DNA from: Minisyncoccota bacterium
GTDB lineage: Bacteria > Verrucomicrobiota > Verrucomicrobiia > Methylacidiphilales > Verrucolacustridaceae
NCBI GenBank assembly: GCA_030054195.1
Contig: JASGCJ010000008.1
Location: 1 to 45,354 of the forward strand
Length of the DNA: 45,354 nucleotides
Direction: 5' to 3'
Shown: positions 41,101-41,608 of the stretch, in pieces
Layout of the letters: every line of letters begins with the position of its first letter
How positions within the stretch are numbered: the first letter of the stretch is position 1
Position numbers and translations under genes: made by a program
The notes under the pieces: generated by a model
The model's input: only the letters and a program-made list of their open reading frames with translations
Databases searched by the model: none
What the model was told of the DNA's origin: nothing

Positions 41101-41338
41101 TATAAATCAGTCCACCCGCCCCACCACCACCTCCCAGCGATCCACCACCACCACCGCCACCACCCACCACCAGAACATCCACCCGCGTCACGTTGGACGG
41201 CACAGTCCACGTTGTTGCCCCTGCACTCCTGAAGGCGGTCTGATTCGCCGCCTGCGGATATGCACTAGCCAACAACCCGAAACTTAACGCCAAGCCCAAA
41301 ACGGAGCCTCGCAAACCCTTACTTCTTCCACCTTCCAC
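14156..41338 (-). CDS. Giant modular surface protein: Gly-rich, LamG, PATR, MBG and YDG repeats (about 9,060 aa)
   Basis: A single uninterrupted frame, one of the longest expected in any bacterium. I start it at GTG 41338 because GGGAGG lies six bases upstream and the product then opens with a normal signal peptide (basic SKGLRG, hydrophobic LGLALSFGLLASA, cleavage near AYPQA). An in-frame ATG at 41437 would add 33 residues ahead of the signal and has no ribosome site. Order by nucleotide: Gly-rich 41214-40418, Ig-like, Gly-rich 40085-39263, Ig-like, LamG 38890-38440 and 38170-37720, PATR array 37550-21470 with a third Gly-rich block at 35735-34910, MBG-like 20960-19720, YDG array 19720-14700, terminal domain. 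Cysteines are very few, as in exported proteins. No C-terminal beta-barrel or PEP-CTERM is seen. An adhesin or matrix role is inferred from the modules, not shown. Confidence 0.9.
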   Translation of the reverse strand: MEGGRSKGLRGSVLGLALSFGLLASAYPQAANQTAFRSAGATTWTVPSNVTRVDVLVVGGGGGGGGSLGGGGGAGGLIYRNDVAVVPGTSVSVTVGAGGAGGPSNSTGSNGSSSVFGGLTALGGGAGGGRIESGSPLYGGRPGVAGGSGGGGSQNNSGGSAAGGAAQQSASSSGGFGNAGGDGQTGNSIPNNTSGGGGGAGSAGSRPRPFQGGWAGYGGIGLFIPQFSTLGVSGWFAAGGGGAIHSDGQFTTTGGRGGGGHGGRWNDSFAATAGTANTGGGGGGGRFTGSGGAGGTGVVVVDFSPRLTANLPTDGFYHTTGTPSDAKGITVIAYNLMGNITVYAPTGYEVAATSGGSYASTLTLTPSSGVVSTTIFTRIAAAALSSNPTGTLTLSTSGLANTSVDLNVFRMVFTNIGNNNFTMPSHVSKVDLLVVGGGGGGGTDMGGGGGGGGVIYRQDYDVVAGTQYRAVVGAGGRGGAPQPIPEEIAAAQSGGNSVFGNGSATITALGGGRGGSGHRNDLGGTVVNAAVGGSGGGGSGNTARASGQAAAGTPGQGFGGSGSAGDWYPGGGGGAGGAGSSNPAHGGPGLLVPILGRDLYWGGGGGGGGYSASGGNGGIGGGGGGAINTTTGGVGLNNGQGGGGGAINSLAETPGGHAGANTGGGGGGGSHWANGTGGYGGSGIVVMSYAPMLFYANGLAAPFTKAVVSSPSPEQGLPISGVNMIGPATITPSAGYEVCTTASGVYQSTPLSVLPTNGTLNTTVFVRIAAASSALSPAGVLTVSSPGLADRQILLNQGEMHAGLWNSGFFNIPTISGSQLSGDITVEAWIFIQSYANYARILDIGNSNGVDNILFTQESTNGKIYLEVFGGASGNTSAFVKSPNAIPLQTWTHVAGVVEANGNMKLYVNGALVASNNQTAILPRDQTRFSNFIGKSNWSGDALWNGRITDVRLWNVARTQSEIQSAMAIGSISGPALGLTAAYPIGSTGQGPTDDVSGNNYNLTQNGSMEYIKDNGVTGITQSLTMGETISGTSTLWIGQGTLSFPECWYEVPSTAVIGGDFTVEGWVYPTRFTNFARMFDFSTDASVGNGGTQNLGLEICDTANTTGPAFWVKGANGIQYTITTSTPIPLNSWTHIAGVLESGGTMRLYVNGVQVGTATAASMPPSVARARSYFGKSNWANEPLYQGSMRDLRIWDVARTAAQIQAGMTLGSISGAQTGLVAAYATGTTGDSNYLKDTSGNGRDLVQQGQTTFVENAISFPGSNTHTGQSNVNGTLEVNTALALGTGALELYNNGIFRYTGTGTETTSRGLWGDNSGTGTIDIADARANLIFNATSGTYNQTFVKTGAGTLTYNNVSTQQLTGAVNVLGGKLSVGGSANRIYGGSLYVTNATVEVITSGDEQTIRGNIFLNGGTLSAAAGVTADGNYGHFNLENGTETQLFVTGDTTSTIAATLHMGGWHNFNVANGAAAIDLDVTGRLSHQDGVVWGMVRKDGEGTMRVRAGGNNTAGTYIRGGEVIFGAGGLGNGVNGQTFKARFANAPTLTWDVGNTEDITVGSSAGAAMDDWANPTLNIGNNNVTFAGVFGWANPSDPNNPQGTFGFVKRGTGTLTIGGSQTYRGDTVINEGTLATSAANRIGDSSRIVIGSNGTFRLGGSEYTRQSIVNSGVVNLQNNSFGSGDDGRSVTQSGQFIGGTSSFLTKYGVGKWILTGLNSLSGGTDIDGGILSIDSFSKIGSGYLGMSGGTLQFTGANSETKTGTFWSDRNTFSAFDIVREGVNVTINSTNATSGRINSLRKDGAGTLTLSGLGWSGGAAVDVNNGFLVTTAANMLSDAATVSIAEGSTVNLGGAETIGALADGRKNAEIFTDTGSNTWVVPAGVTSIRVLVVGAGGGGGSDMGGGGGGGGVLETTIAVTPGQTITAVVGAGGAGALSGTSRPRGSNGSPSIFMVNGSTILTALGGGGGASTHNNTNSPAAGGNDVASGGGASGMGGNAGRGGARGVATSGQGNSGGVGGNGSEWYPGGGGGAGGVGGNPAGGVGRSSDILGPSIFFGGGGGGSGYTGGGGNGGNGGGGGGAIGSTVGGDGLNKGAAGGGGGTGVWAQTPGGSGGANTGGGGGGGSHYNANNYGGDGGSGVVIVSYTTPVQREILLGSGRLTTGGNNATTSYSGIITTTGGMTKTGSGNFTLTRGQNYTGSTIISSGSTSYETMGTLSLANTSGPALYVGTTGTVSINGGGILHTRAANQLGSNVTVRFDVGTGNAFFNLMGQNQTIGNLEVGARPAEAVIQNTQNETGFGNSILTVNQTTDATYSGYFRNGTSGTIGLVKEGSANLTLSGNRIEYTGGTTVNAGTLTLGGNTPGQGAIRGTVTVNSGTTLNYSSANSFGWNSGTSVNVLNINGGTVGGADINNHFFGGGTFTLNMTGGELKLGGGDNPTGTMNINVLSSGNQAVISKVSANSALTIDTKANFTVADGSQDVDLLVSGNLNQRNANAGVMDKYGAGTMRMTGIGSYSGGTGVRGGVLEIMNSSGIGSGYLAVEGGTLRYLGSGTDTSSRVFWQNGSDGTFDIVNASANLTFNNTTGTQGSSASKITKVGAGQLTLGNVNLTSGAVVSAGTLQLGSSAGNGNAGGNISVASGSTLKYYSANTSWIPLGNTISGAGNLIFEGSGGASVGNFGVSQNNSGFSGPTSINSARVWLTHGSGLGTGAVTVGSGSGLTVENVTFNNAISVAGIGWNEGASYGALRLSGTTGVISGPVTMTDSTRVTVQSGSDVGTISGVISGAGKNLSKTGAGRLILSGANTYTGSTTISEGTVTLGAAERLADASNLSVAGGATFAMSNFNETLGSIAGAGTISMGSGNLKSIAAANSTFSGVMTGTGGFTKEGVGELTLSGNSTNTGATVVNGGKIIFSGSGSMYNNGTSTGSITLNSGATLRFDRQDVFGGADASSPVVITINQGALVENGSFFNNLNNLTMNGGELRANGGSASGWQAYELRGTVTVGGTSASSITANSSVNSLNNILLSRTGTTTFAVADVTGSTAPDLNISAKLVDANGIQAGLTKTGAGTMSLANNNSYTGATTVNGGVLQAGAANAFGSNSAVTLANTPGVVLDLFGFNQSIGSLSGGGANGGNVTLGSATLTTGGLNTDTTYSGVISGTGGLVKNWTGNQTLNGVSTYTGGTTLNAGGLTVGNAQALGTGSLTFAANNTTLYAGASVTLTNNIVLNANGTINTPTSLTLTENGIISGVGSLTKAGTGTLVLGGQNTFSGGTLLNAGTLSFASTDALGSGSLTFVSNSVIQATANLNITNRIAINSGVTGTFDYGNYTMTNSGVISGAGSFIKSGNGSLSLTGTNTFTGSMQINSGTVDFGSTGSVTPSTVFLGYAASDRGLMKVQSGNTLTISGSTGMIIGQDGSGALYQSGGTINVTGATSAENFMIGRNAGSYGYYNLSGGSVSIAELGVGSYAGGSGIMDITGGTLTTTQYFLPGRSDSVANQRASVNLLGGTVNVNNARGIWMNTGFPGGGNKYTVMSVENGATLNIASGGGIDMNYAGSGGSVLNLNGGLTKAASIGVSSTAGTQYLNFNGGTIQATAGTTGFFNGLDRITINSGGAKIDSGGNSIGTSLALEAPTGKGLAGISVTDGGDGYIGSPFVNISGGGGSGATARAVVDPVTGKVTSIVITNPGWGYTSAPTITLTQGGFTRVATLGTATLADNISGGLTKQGAGTLTISGRNTYTGETTVEAGTLQFNSASGIYTYSGSTVNIGNGATAQISGDRYDFNQKTFLFGTNGNGTLLNTSANFVNRTNTFRTSGGARNQINNSGAAFFNFDSGINTFDVVRGTDASSDLTVNAVMANAGSILKTGNGILTLTAQNTYVGGTTVDAGTLVLNDSWNYNPAWSGIGVVRGNLTINQGATVALRGTGTGALGWLAGSQVTNLVINGGLLDGYSINADARQHIWNITGGVNLTGGQMRMNNGVSSTTTGNYWDWGNTAVNTFASADSSEISGRVNIRTDSLSTISFNVADGAAASDLIVSAAITQSAAGGAITKNGAGVMLLSGTNLYTGATTVNGGTLRAGSNAALGSNSAVTLANTVGAILDLAGFNNSIGSLAGGGSAGGNVTMGSANLTVGGDNTSTSYAGSISGTGGLVKNGSGTQTLTAASSYSGGTTLNAGGLTIGHGSALGTGNVKFATAGAKLNAGATVTLTNNIELNANGTINTPNSFNLTASGIVSGVGSLTKEGTGTLTLLGTNTYSGGTVMTAGTVALGNASAMGTGGVSVTGNSTNLALASMTLTNNYALSSGRSAVMDSGAFTVTMDGLISGQGNFGKQGTGTVILTKDNSWSGTTTISSGTLQIGNGGSGGTLGSGTGAVVNNGTLIFNRSGTNVIANTISGTGTLIQEGPGELQLRAVNTYTNTIVNNGSLRLTAGGVGGALRGTLTINDNGLVIADAHDALGWYNGGVSQKIDTLNIFGGTLRDIYNSDNLTLDGVAITMRAGLIETVTSSAQGRIDLYAGQSASTFRSLASSNTAEWRGNLRLRENQTMTVFTIEEGAAATDFLLSANVVNMDYSGNLAAGKGVTKAGAGLMQMSGSNAYSGSTIVAGGTLQAGSTTAFGANSAVTLSNVAGTTLDLNNFNVTIGALSGGGTTGGNVTLGSSNLTVGADSGTGSFGGVISGTGAVTKTGSGTQTLRGQNTFTGTFTQGQGVTVLANTNGPALFDGQGGEVVIGSSGANHTYSILRMGAANQLGTNVNVTFGPTASSLAYGTFDLMGFNQSIGNLNVSGNAGIAHIQNSQVGASTGNSVLTVNQTTNGSYNGIFRDYAGGGTGTLGLVKNGAANLTLSGQHINYTGGTTVNAGTLTLGGMVVDGQGTIRGTLTVNEGATVNYTNAPGDKYGGAHAFGWTTGQAVNVLNINGGTVGGFDINNHFYGSNNAGEDVFTLNMTGGELKLGGGENPTEVMNLNVLSSSNQAVVSKVSANSALTIDNRAVFTVANGSQDVDLLVSANLNQRGGGGNVVKQGAGVMTVSGSNTYTGTTTVGGGTLRAGSSNAFGVNSGTTLSNGVVLDLNNFNNSIGALNGTGTVTLGSGNLTLGGGGQTGTFGGSITGTGGLYKTFAGRQTLTGSNTYSGVTRVDGGILTLAGTNGSAIYSDGRAGKLIIGGNGNGYNGIFNMVEIGAARQLGSNVDLEFDVNVPYSYLALMGNNLEIGNLTMNGSRSDWAVIENSEGVAGLSTGAYAKASFTINQTANTTYNGYIRDTWANPNVNTGTGAGTLELVKKGSGTLTIQGANVSHTGGTKIMEGRLVSQGASLGGSGPASQVFINSNAVLEYNLTNAPGYANGTRQKGATISGAGTLEKTGQGMLIFGGAGQVNIAMDAGSWINLREGTIKAHDNVQANWDNNKASLFVNTNATFSQVEGNVTVGALSGGGLIELGYSWPNFQPVMRIGYGDASSEFSGTLRDLSAYGGRGIVTKIGKGTQTFSGTNNAITGNLTVNDGIVNFGTRGKFTANALWVGNVAGARGRVEIGNSNVVTTLNNADRVGVVLGDNGGTGALYQNGGSLLIQSGADVDNFIIGRGANSYGYFEVSGGTNRLSEFGVGSGYGGNGMLAVTGGEITVTNYFNIGRADSVNGQVGIVNLMGGSVRALNNSYDTTLAVGNATGKNTVMTVGANGSFATAQRGISLNSSWGNFSNNASLNLNGGLVETGYIWSERTAGNQFLNFNGGTLKAIGNNGSFINSLDRITINQGGAKFDTAGFNVTIGQSLQAPAGKGLSSVAIANGGSGYIAPPIVEITGGGGTGATAYAEIDQVTGAVTNIVISNPGNGYTTPPTVVLKQGGFITTATVGLISLADNVSGGIAKQGNGELLLTAGNTYTGATLVEKGTLKAGVAGNAFGITSAMVLSNVANVLVDLNGNNQTIGSLAGGGSTGGTVSLGGNTLTMGTDNTSTSYAGTITGTNGQLIKTGTGNQTLAASNSYTGATTVSAGTLTLTANSALGTAAGGVTVANGATTDFKNVTYSTAEAMGLNGGTIANSSATSLFAGNITLGANSFANVTGTALTLSGAISGAYDLTKTGSGALILTGTGAQTATTISQGTLQLGAGGTTGWLSGNVINSAALVFDRSDAATLVGNLSGAGTVTKKGANTVTWTGANTLTGLTTIEGGVLQIGNGGANGTLGTGDVANSGVLTFNRTGSLSYGGVVSGTGAVTKLAGGTVTLTGNHTYSGGTTISDGMLEIGNGGTSGAIGTGPIANQGVLAFNRADTLAVPGGISGNGQLWQNGSGTLILSGSSTYSGETKVNAGRLLTTGDNLLSDSSAVTVANAATLQIGGNDQIGSLAGAGLVDLGSYLLTVGDASATSFSGNISGLGALTKVGSGSLALSGVNTFTGDVNVDAGALILNSSTSLDRSAVVTLNNAGAVLTVNSNMTVGAFEQAAGSILDGGGILRTRLVKSSGGELNSVIGDLVADPANGFLAESAGILKRGAATTTVSAANTFTGDIKLQGGQLQLVGSGSFDSASSVIQSAGTILDLNGKSQEFAAVNGVGGTIKLGSGSLAVGGAVNSQFDGVIEGSGGFTQKGSGTTTLNGQSTFSGVTAVDAGKLVVNGSLDTAGSVTVATGAKLGGSGTVGTIGGAGLVEAGNSPGILTATQVIPTSGLDFNFELFGFNPAYSSPTNSGNDVVRLTGPTAFGSSLTAANVLAFYIDLPGSFVFGSSQVFEGGFFADQGAGLLAAVKDATMNYFIKDATGTVSYNGNTYVSLADYAKKTAGQYDAAFVLSTVDKSGTAFSGSTAASGAKVMGLTMVSTITITPDANLVYDTNPKPATATSIDTGVAGFTYSYEGVNGTSYGPTSTAPHEAGDYMVTATTRNNTDVKKSQNFTIQKAVATLSWPVLPPMAYTPIGLLAGQLNAAETHSISGTITYSDSVVGAITAGTVLEAGSNSLTASFTPTDTRNYSTAMVNNTLVVNKADPAIVWGALTAITYPTALSGTELSATEAGSVAGSMNYNQPIGTVLNAGTQTLQLTFYPTDTRNYNTATVSNTLVVNKATAVVTVTSATATYDGTPKGLVTSVNPAGLAMDVTYNGSTQVPSNLGPYAVVATVTDPNYVGSANGTLDIQWPSGTPLPTITLTAPANLEYDGIAKAYTASATNPLNTGNPQLGSPANFVFEYAGAGGTSYATSANAPTDAGTYTVKAYLYPGSTTIETASFTITKKSLSIGSVVAVNKVYDGLDSASISGESLVGVAGADVVNLVRGSGFSATFADDNVGTGKAITVAGFELGGAKAGNYVLAGHPTGLTADITKKTVTVTGLSVSNKTYDQSKTASLSGVGLIGLSGVLAKDNGNVALDTASIAAEFADANAGASKAVTLTGLALTGSRSGNYELNAVSGVTGAIQPISVTISGMSVADKVYDTNRNAIVSGGTVSGVLSGDSVQVDVSGATFLFNTEDVGTGKAVAGSGVALGGSSEVNYTLSAQPSLPTASITAAPLTISGVAIANKVYDGGTTATRTGTAALSGLVGGESLVLGGTITADFNDKNIGVGKAVVVSGYTISDSGAFKATNYALIQPSGLTADITVKTLTVTGAVVASRDYDGTDSVQVTGGTLVGVIGGEDVQLRSSAASFADADAGTGKILANTGFSLTGADAGNYQLTAPTLSADITQKNLYVTGLTADNKVYDRSTSATLSGTAVLSGLVTGETPGFGTSYSANFNTRAVGTSKPVTVTGYSVADSATFKGANYQLVQPSNLTADITPLPISLSGLGTLQKAYDGTRTLAISGHSMGGKISGDDVNLSGTPTGLFNDPTVGSPKALALTGVSLTGGDAANYTLASALSTTGAITAKELTVAGMSAQTKNYDGSAVVTLSAGTLVGVEAGDTVTLVGPGTGTCADENVGTNKSVTVTGLSLGGADASKYTLAQPTDVKARIDAAPVSATGMAATSRGYNGAADRSVVLTGGTLSGVLAGDSAAVSLDQSGLSALYADGNAGTGKAVAITGLTLSGVKAGNYALAQPAYVTGDITPKTLAVTGLAVANKVYDNSVNASLTGTAVLGAGVVAADSANVTLETSSATAVFGDALPGNGKAVTVSGYYLSGSAIANYSVQQPTGLTADITGVTLTITGAVAADKNYDGNTTATVSGGTLVGLVSGDVVTLGGSPAGTFNNESVGTGKAVTVTGYALSGANAGKYSVSQPSLTANITAKPLTVSGLSALNKVYDRSTTATLTGTGTLAGIVGSEVVSLDLSGASASFANEAVGVGKIVTGSGYALAGTDAGNYSLVQPTATATISQKTLTISGLSADNKTYDRNTAATLSGTGALVGVELGDTVTLDSSAASAGFATAAVGIGKTVTGSGYLLTGADAGNYDLTQPTWTADINGIVLTISGVTADNKVYDRSATASLSGTASLVGVVSPDVVTLNTGSAVATFADAIAGTAKAVTVSGYSLGGANAANYTLVQPSSLTANISAKPLTVTGTTTGKQYDGSNLAPLTGATLQGVINGDIVTLANDTAGTFASSTVGTNVSVTTTFTLLGADKDNYSVTQPTLTGDIIRKVLTVSGAVVPSKQYDGNTTASISGGILMGVVGSENVVLDSGSGTATFVDKTVGVGKTVTVTGYTITGTDIGNYTLTQPIVTADITAAPLTVSGALATNKEYDSTTDATISGATLVGKIGSDVVNLANDTTGIFAQATPGTAIAVSTAMTLTGVDAGNYALSQPAGLTADITAKALTISGATAVSRAYDGSRVVVVSGGNLLGVLAGDIVTLVDANAAGSTADKLVGNSKAVTVTGYALGGANAAGYTVTQPTGLTANITKKDLTVTGATAINKLYNANNAASITTSGLVGVVSGDVVTITGGGTFATPNVGNGKSVTAALTLAGADAGNYSVIQPTSLTADITAGPLNAANDDIIIPLNAAAYTTQTVSLPSIFFNDGLGLGSPTFSITSTANGYSAVQRGNVVSVSRAAGLMAGEAFRYTLQEDINMNGTIDAGESATGVVSFVVGTDLAGTVKVLDTRVDNTNFVIVFSAMPGTKWHVQKTASLASPFWTDIGTDQTADSNGYFQIIDPMGSAGSGFYEAYRVP
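14429..14464 (-). other. EF-hand-like calcium loop near the C-terminus of the giant protein
   Basis: The encoded 12 residues DINMNGTIDAGE have Asp, Asn, Asn, Thr, Asp and Glu at loop positions 1, 3, 5, 7, 9 and 12, with Gly at 6 and Ile at 8, the canonical calcium-loop pattern. It is followed by ESATGVVSFVVG and the terminal domain (VQKTASLASPFWTDIG to GFYEAYRVP), a style of C-terminus frequent in verrucomicrobial exported proteins. Confidence 0.55.
14700..19720 (-). repeat. Array of 19 YDG repeats
   Basis: Counting the core motif (N/D/S)K-x-YDG and its variants (YDQ, YDT, YDR, YDN, YDS, YNG, YNA) gives 19 units over about 5 kb, close to 88 residues each. A typical unit reads NKVYDGxTTA, TLxGVxxGDxVTL, ATFADxxVGTGKAVTVTGY, LxGADAGNYTLxQPT and LTADITAKPLTVSG. 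The units vary along the array. They are not near-identical tandem copies. Confidence 0.85.
19720..20960 (-). other. MBG-type Ig-like domains of the giant protein
   Basis: The segment encodes several 80-90 residue units. Two share a core ending FTPTDTRNYSTAMVNNTLVV and FYPTDTRNYNTATVSNTLVV. They are flanked by units with GTSYGPTSTAPHEAGDYMV and GTSYATSANAPTDAGTYTV. These are features of the MBG family of bacterial Ig-like domains, which often accompany YDG repeats in giant adhesins. Confidence 0.7.
23703..24712 (-). repeat. Duplicated 1-kb module, copy B
   Basis: It matches copy A block by block: GALYQNGG, FIIGRGANSYGYFEVSGG, EFGVGSGYGGNGMLAVTGG, LDRITINQGGAKFDTAG, KGLSSVAIANGGSGYIAPP, GGGGTGATAYAE, NPGNGYTTPPTVVL, LADNVSGGIAKQGNG. 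The copies are clearly homologous but diverged throughout, so the duplication is not recent. Confidence 0.8.
26293..27225 (-). repeat. Duplicated PATR module 2, copy B
   Basis: Encodes NGPALFDG, AANQLGTNVNVTF, VLTVNQTTNGSYNGIFRD, INYTGGTTVNAGTLTLGG, NVLNINGGTVGGFDINNHF, LNMTGGELKLGGGENPTE, KVSANSALTID and GSQDVDLLVSANLNQR. The stretches around KVSANSALTID and DVDLLVS are nearly identical to copy A, making this the best-conserved internal duplication I noticed. Confidence 0.8.
28545..29150 (-). repeat. Duplicated PATR module 3, copy B
   Basis: Encodes TVNGGTLRAG, LAGFNNSIGSLAGGGSAGG, GTGGLVKNGSGTQTL, GGTTLNAGGLTIG, TLTNNIELNANGTINTP and GIVSGVGSLTKEGTGTLTL, parallel to copy A. Copies of modules 1 and 3 lie side by side in the N-terminal set (30100-32110). 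Confidence 0.7.
30100..31115 (-). repeat. Duplicated 1-kb module, copy A, with phage-tail-like GGxGY motifs
   Basis: The encoded order is GALYQSGG, FMIGRNAGSYGYYNLSGG, ELGVGSYAGGSGIMDITGG, LDRITINSGGAKIDSGG, KGLAGISVTDGGDGYIGSP, GGGGSGATARAV, NPGWGYTSAPTITL, LADNISGGLTKQGAG, then a PATR motif. The same order recurs in copy B at 23703-24712. The GG-x-GY, PxVxxxGGGGxGATA, NPGxGY triplet (about 30250-30460) resembles repeats of phage tail-fibre proteins. Confidence 0.8.
31500..32110 (-). repeat. Duplicated PATR module 3, copy A
   Basis: Encodes TVNGGVLQAG, LGFNQSIGSLSGGGANGG-like text, GTGGLVKNWTGNQTL, GGTTLNAGGLTVG, TLTNNIVLNANGTINTP and GIISGVGSLTKAGTGTLVL. The order recurs at 28545-29150. 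Confidence 0.7.
33840..34700 (-). repeat. Duplicated PATR module 2, copy A
   Basis: Encodes SGPALYVG, AANQLGSNVTVRF, ILTVNQTTDATYSGYFRNG, IEYTGGTTVNAGTLTLGG, NVLNINGGTVGGADINNHF, LNMTGGELKLGGGDNPTG, KVSANSALTID and GSQDVDLLVSGNLNQR. The same series recurs at 26293-27225. Confidence 0.8.
34910..35735 (-). repeat. Gly-rich block 3, inside the PATR array
   Basis: The block runs from NTWVVPAGVTSIRVLVVGAG to GSGVVIVSYTTPV, with the same entry and exit strands as blocks 1 and 2, but it sits between two PATR motifs about 4 kb downstream. It interrupts a unit that starts MLSDAATVSIAEGSTVNLGG and appears to resume as REILLGSGRLTTGG. Confidence 0.75.
37720..38170 (-). other. LamG-type (concanavalin A-like) domain 2
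   Basis: A tandem relative of the preceding LamG domain: GDFTVEGWVYPTRF, PLNSWTHIAGVLESGG, MRLYVNGVQVG and LRIWDVARTAAQIQ. Between the two is a linker with GLTAAYPIGSTGQGP, which recurs as GLVAAYATGTTGDS after this copy, so linker and domain were duplicated together. Confidence 0.8.
38440..38890 (-). other. LamG-type (concanavalin A-like) domain 1
   Basis: The encoded segment has the LamG/pentraxin pattern: GDITVEAWIFIQ, then PLQTWTHVAGVVEANG, MKLYVNGALVAS and a closing ITDVRLWNVART. Such jelly-roll domains bind glycans or other surface ligands in many exported proteins. The ligand here is unknown. Confidence 0.8.
39263..40085 (-). repeat. Gly-rich block 2 of the giant protein
   Basis: This second copy runs from NNFTMPSHVSKVDLLVVGG to GGSGIVVMSYAPM. 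It is joined to block 1 by an Ig-like domain with ITVYAPTGYEVAATSGGSYA. A related Ig-like domain follows block 2, with ITPSAGYEVCTTASGVY, so the pair Gly-rich plus Ig-like occurs twice in tandem. Confidence 0.75.
40418..41214 (-). repeat. Gly-rich block 1 of the giant protein
   Basis: It encodes a domain that starts with TTWTVPSNVTRVDVLVVGGG, continues as dense glycine runs broken by short Ser, Asn and Ala stretches, and ends in TGVVVVDFSP. The entry (W-x-V-P, V-x-V-L-V-V-G-G) and exit (G-V-V-V) strands frame the glycine lattice. All three Gly-rich blocks in the gene share this frame. Similar glycine-rich domains occur in exported proteins of many bacteria. Confidence 0.75.
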
Positions 41339-41350
41339 CTTCAACCTCCC
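41319..41350 (-). repeat. Short heptamer repeat over the ribosome site and start of the giant gene
   Basis: On the plus strand TTCCACC-TTCCACC-TTCAACC-TCCCGCC follows as four degenerate 7-base units. On the coding strand this reads as GGTGGAA-type units. The proposed ribosome site GGGAGG and the GTG start are both inside it, and a second GTG lies seven bases further on in another frame. Confidence 0.6.
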
Positions 41351-41608
41351 GCCAACAGGAGTATATATTATATCTCCTGCGCCCGACGTGACTACGTCGA
41401 CCACCCCCCTACGCAGGTCCTCTTTTCTATATCTCATCTTTAATTCAGCCTAAATCTTTGACCATCAGAGTAATTCCATTGTTCAACAAGAGTTACTCCT
41501 ATCACAAGACCCTCACTAAAAATGACTTAGAATTATACTGTTTTGCATAAAAACATCCGGCATCACTTCCCGAACCCCTTAATCCCTTAAACCCTAAATC
41601 CGTACTAC
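41339..41608 (-). promoter_or_regulatory. 270-base gap between the two giant genes with two TATAAT boxes
   Basis: On the minus strand TATAAT occurs at 41537-41532 and again at 41372-41367. The second lies about 30 bases ahead of the proposed GTG start and just before its GGGAGG ribosome site. If used, it would leave a short leader and exclude the upstream ATG at 41437. Neither box has a good TTGACA partner at 16-18 bases. No T-tailed hairpin follows the stop of the upstream giant gene, so read-through between the two genes cannot be excluded. Confidence 0.35.

Noticed and set aside
34910-41214. Plus-strand Pro-rich frames opposite the Gly-rich blocks
   Set aside because: They are the complement of glycine codons and carry no start context or family signature.
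34910-41214. Gly-rich blocks as assembly artefacts
   Set aside because: The blocks differ in sequence, keep the frame and have the same ordered entry and exit strands, so they look like real domains.
41339-41437. ATG at 41437 as start of the giant gene
   Set aside because: No ribosome site precedes it, and it would put 33 unrelated residues before a good signal peptide, while GTG 41338 has GGGAGG at ideal spacing.
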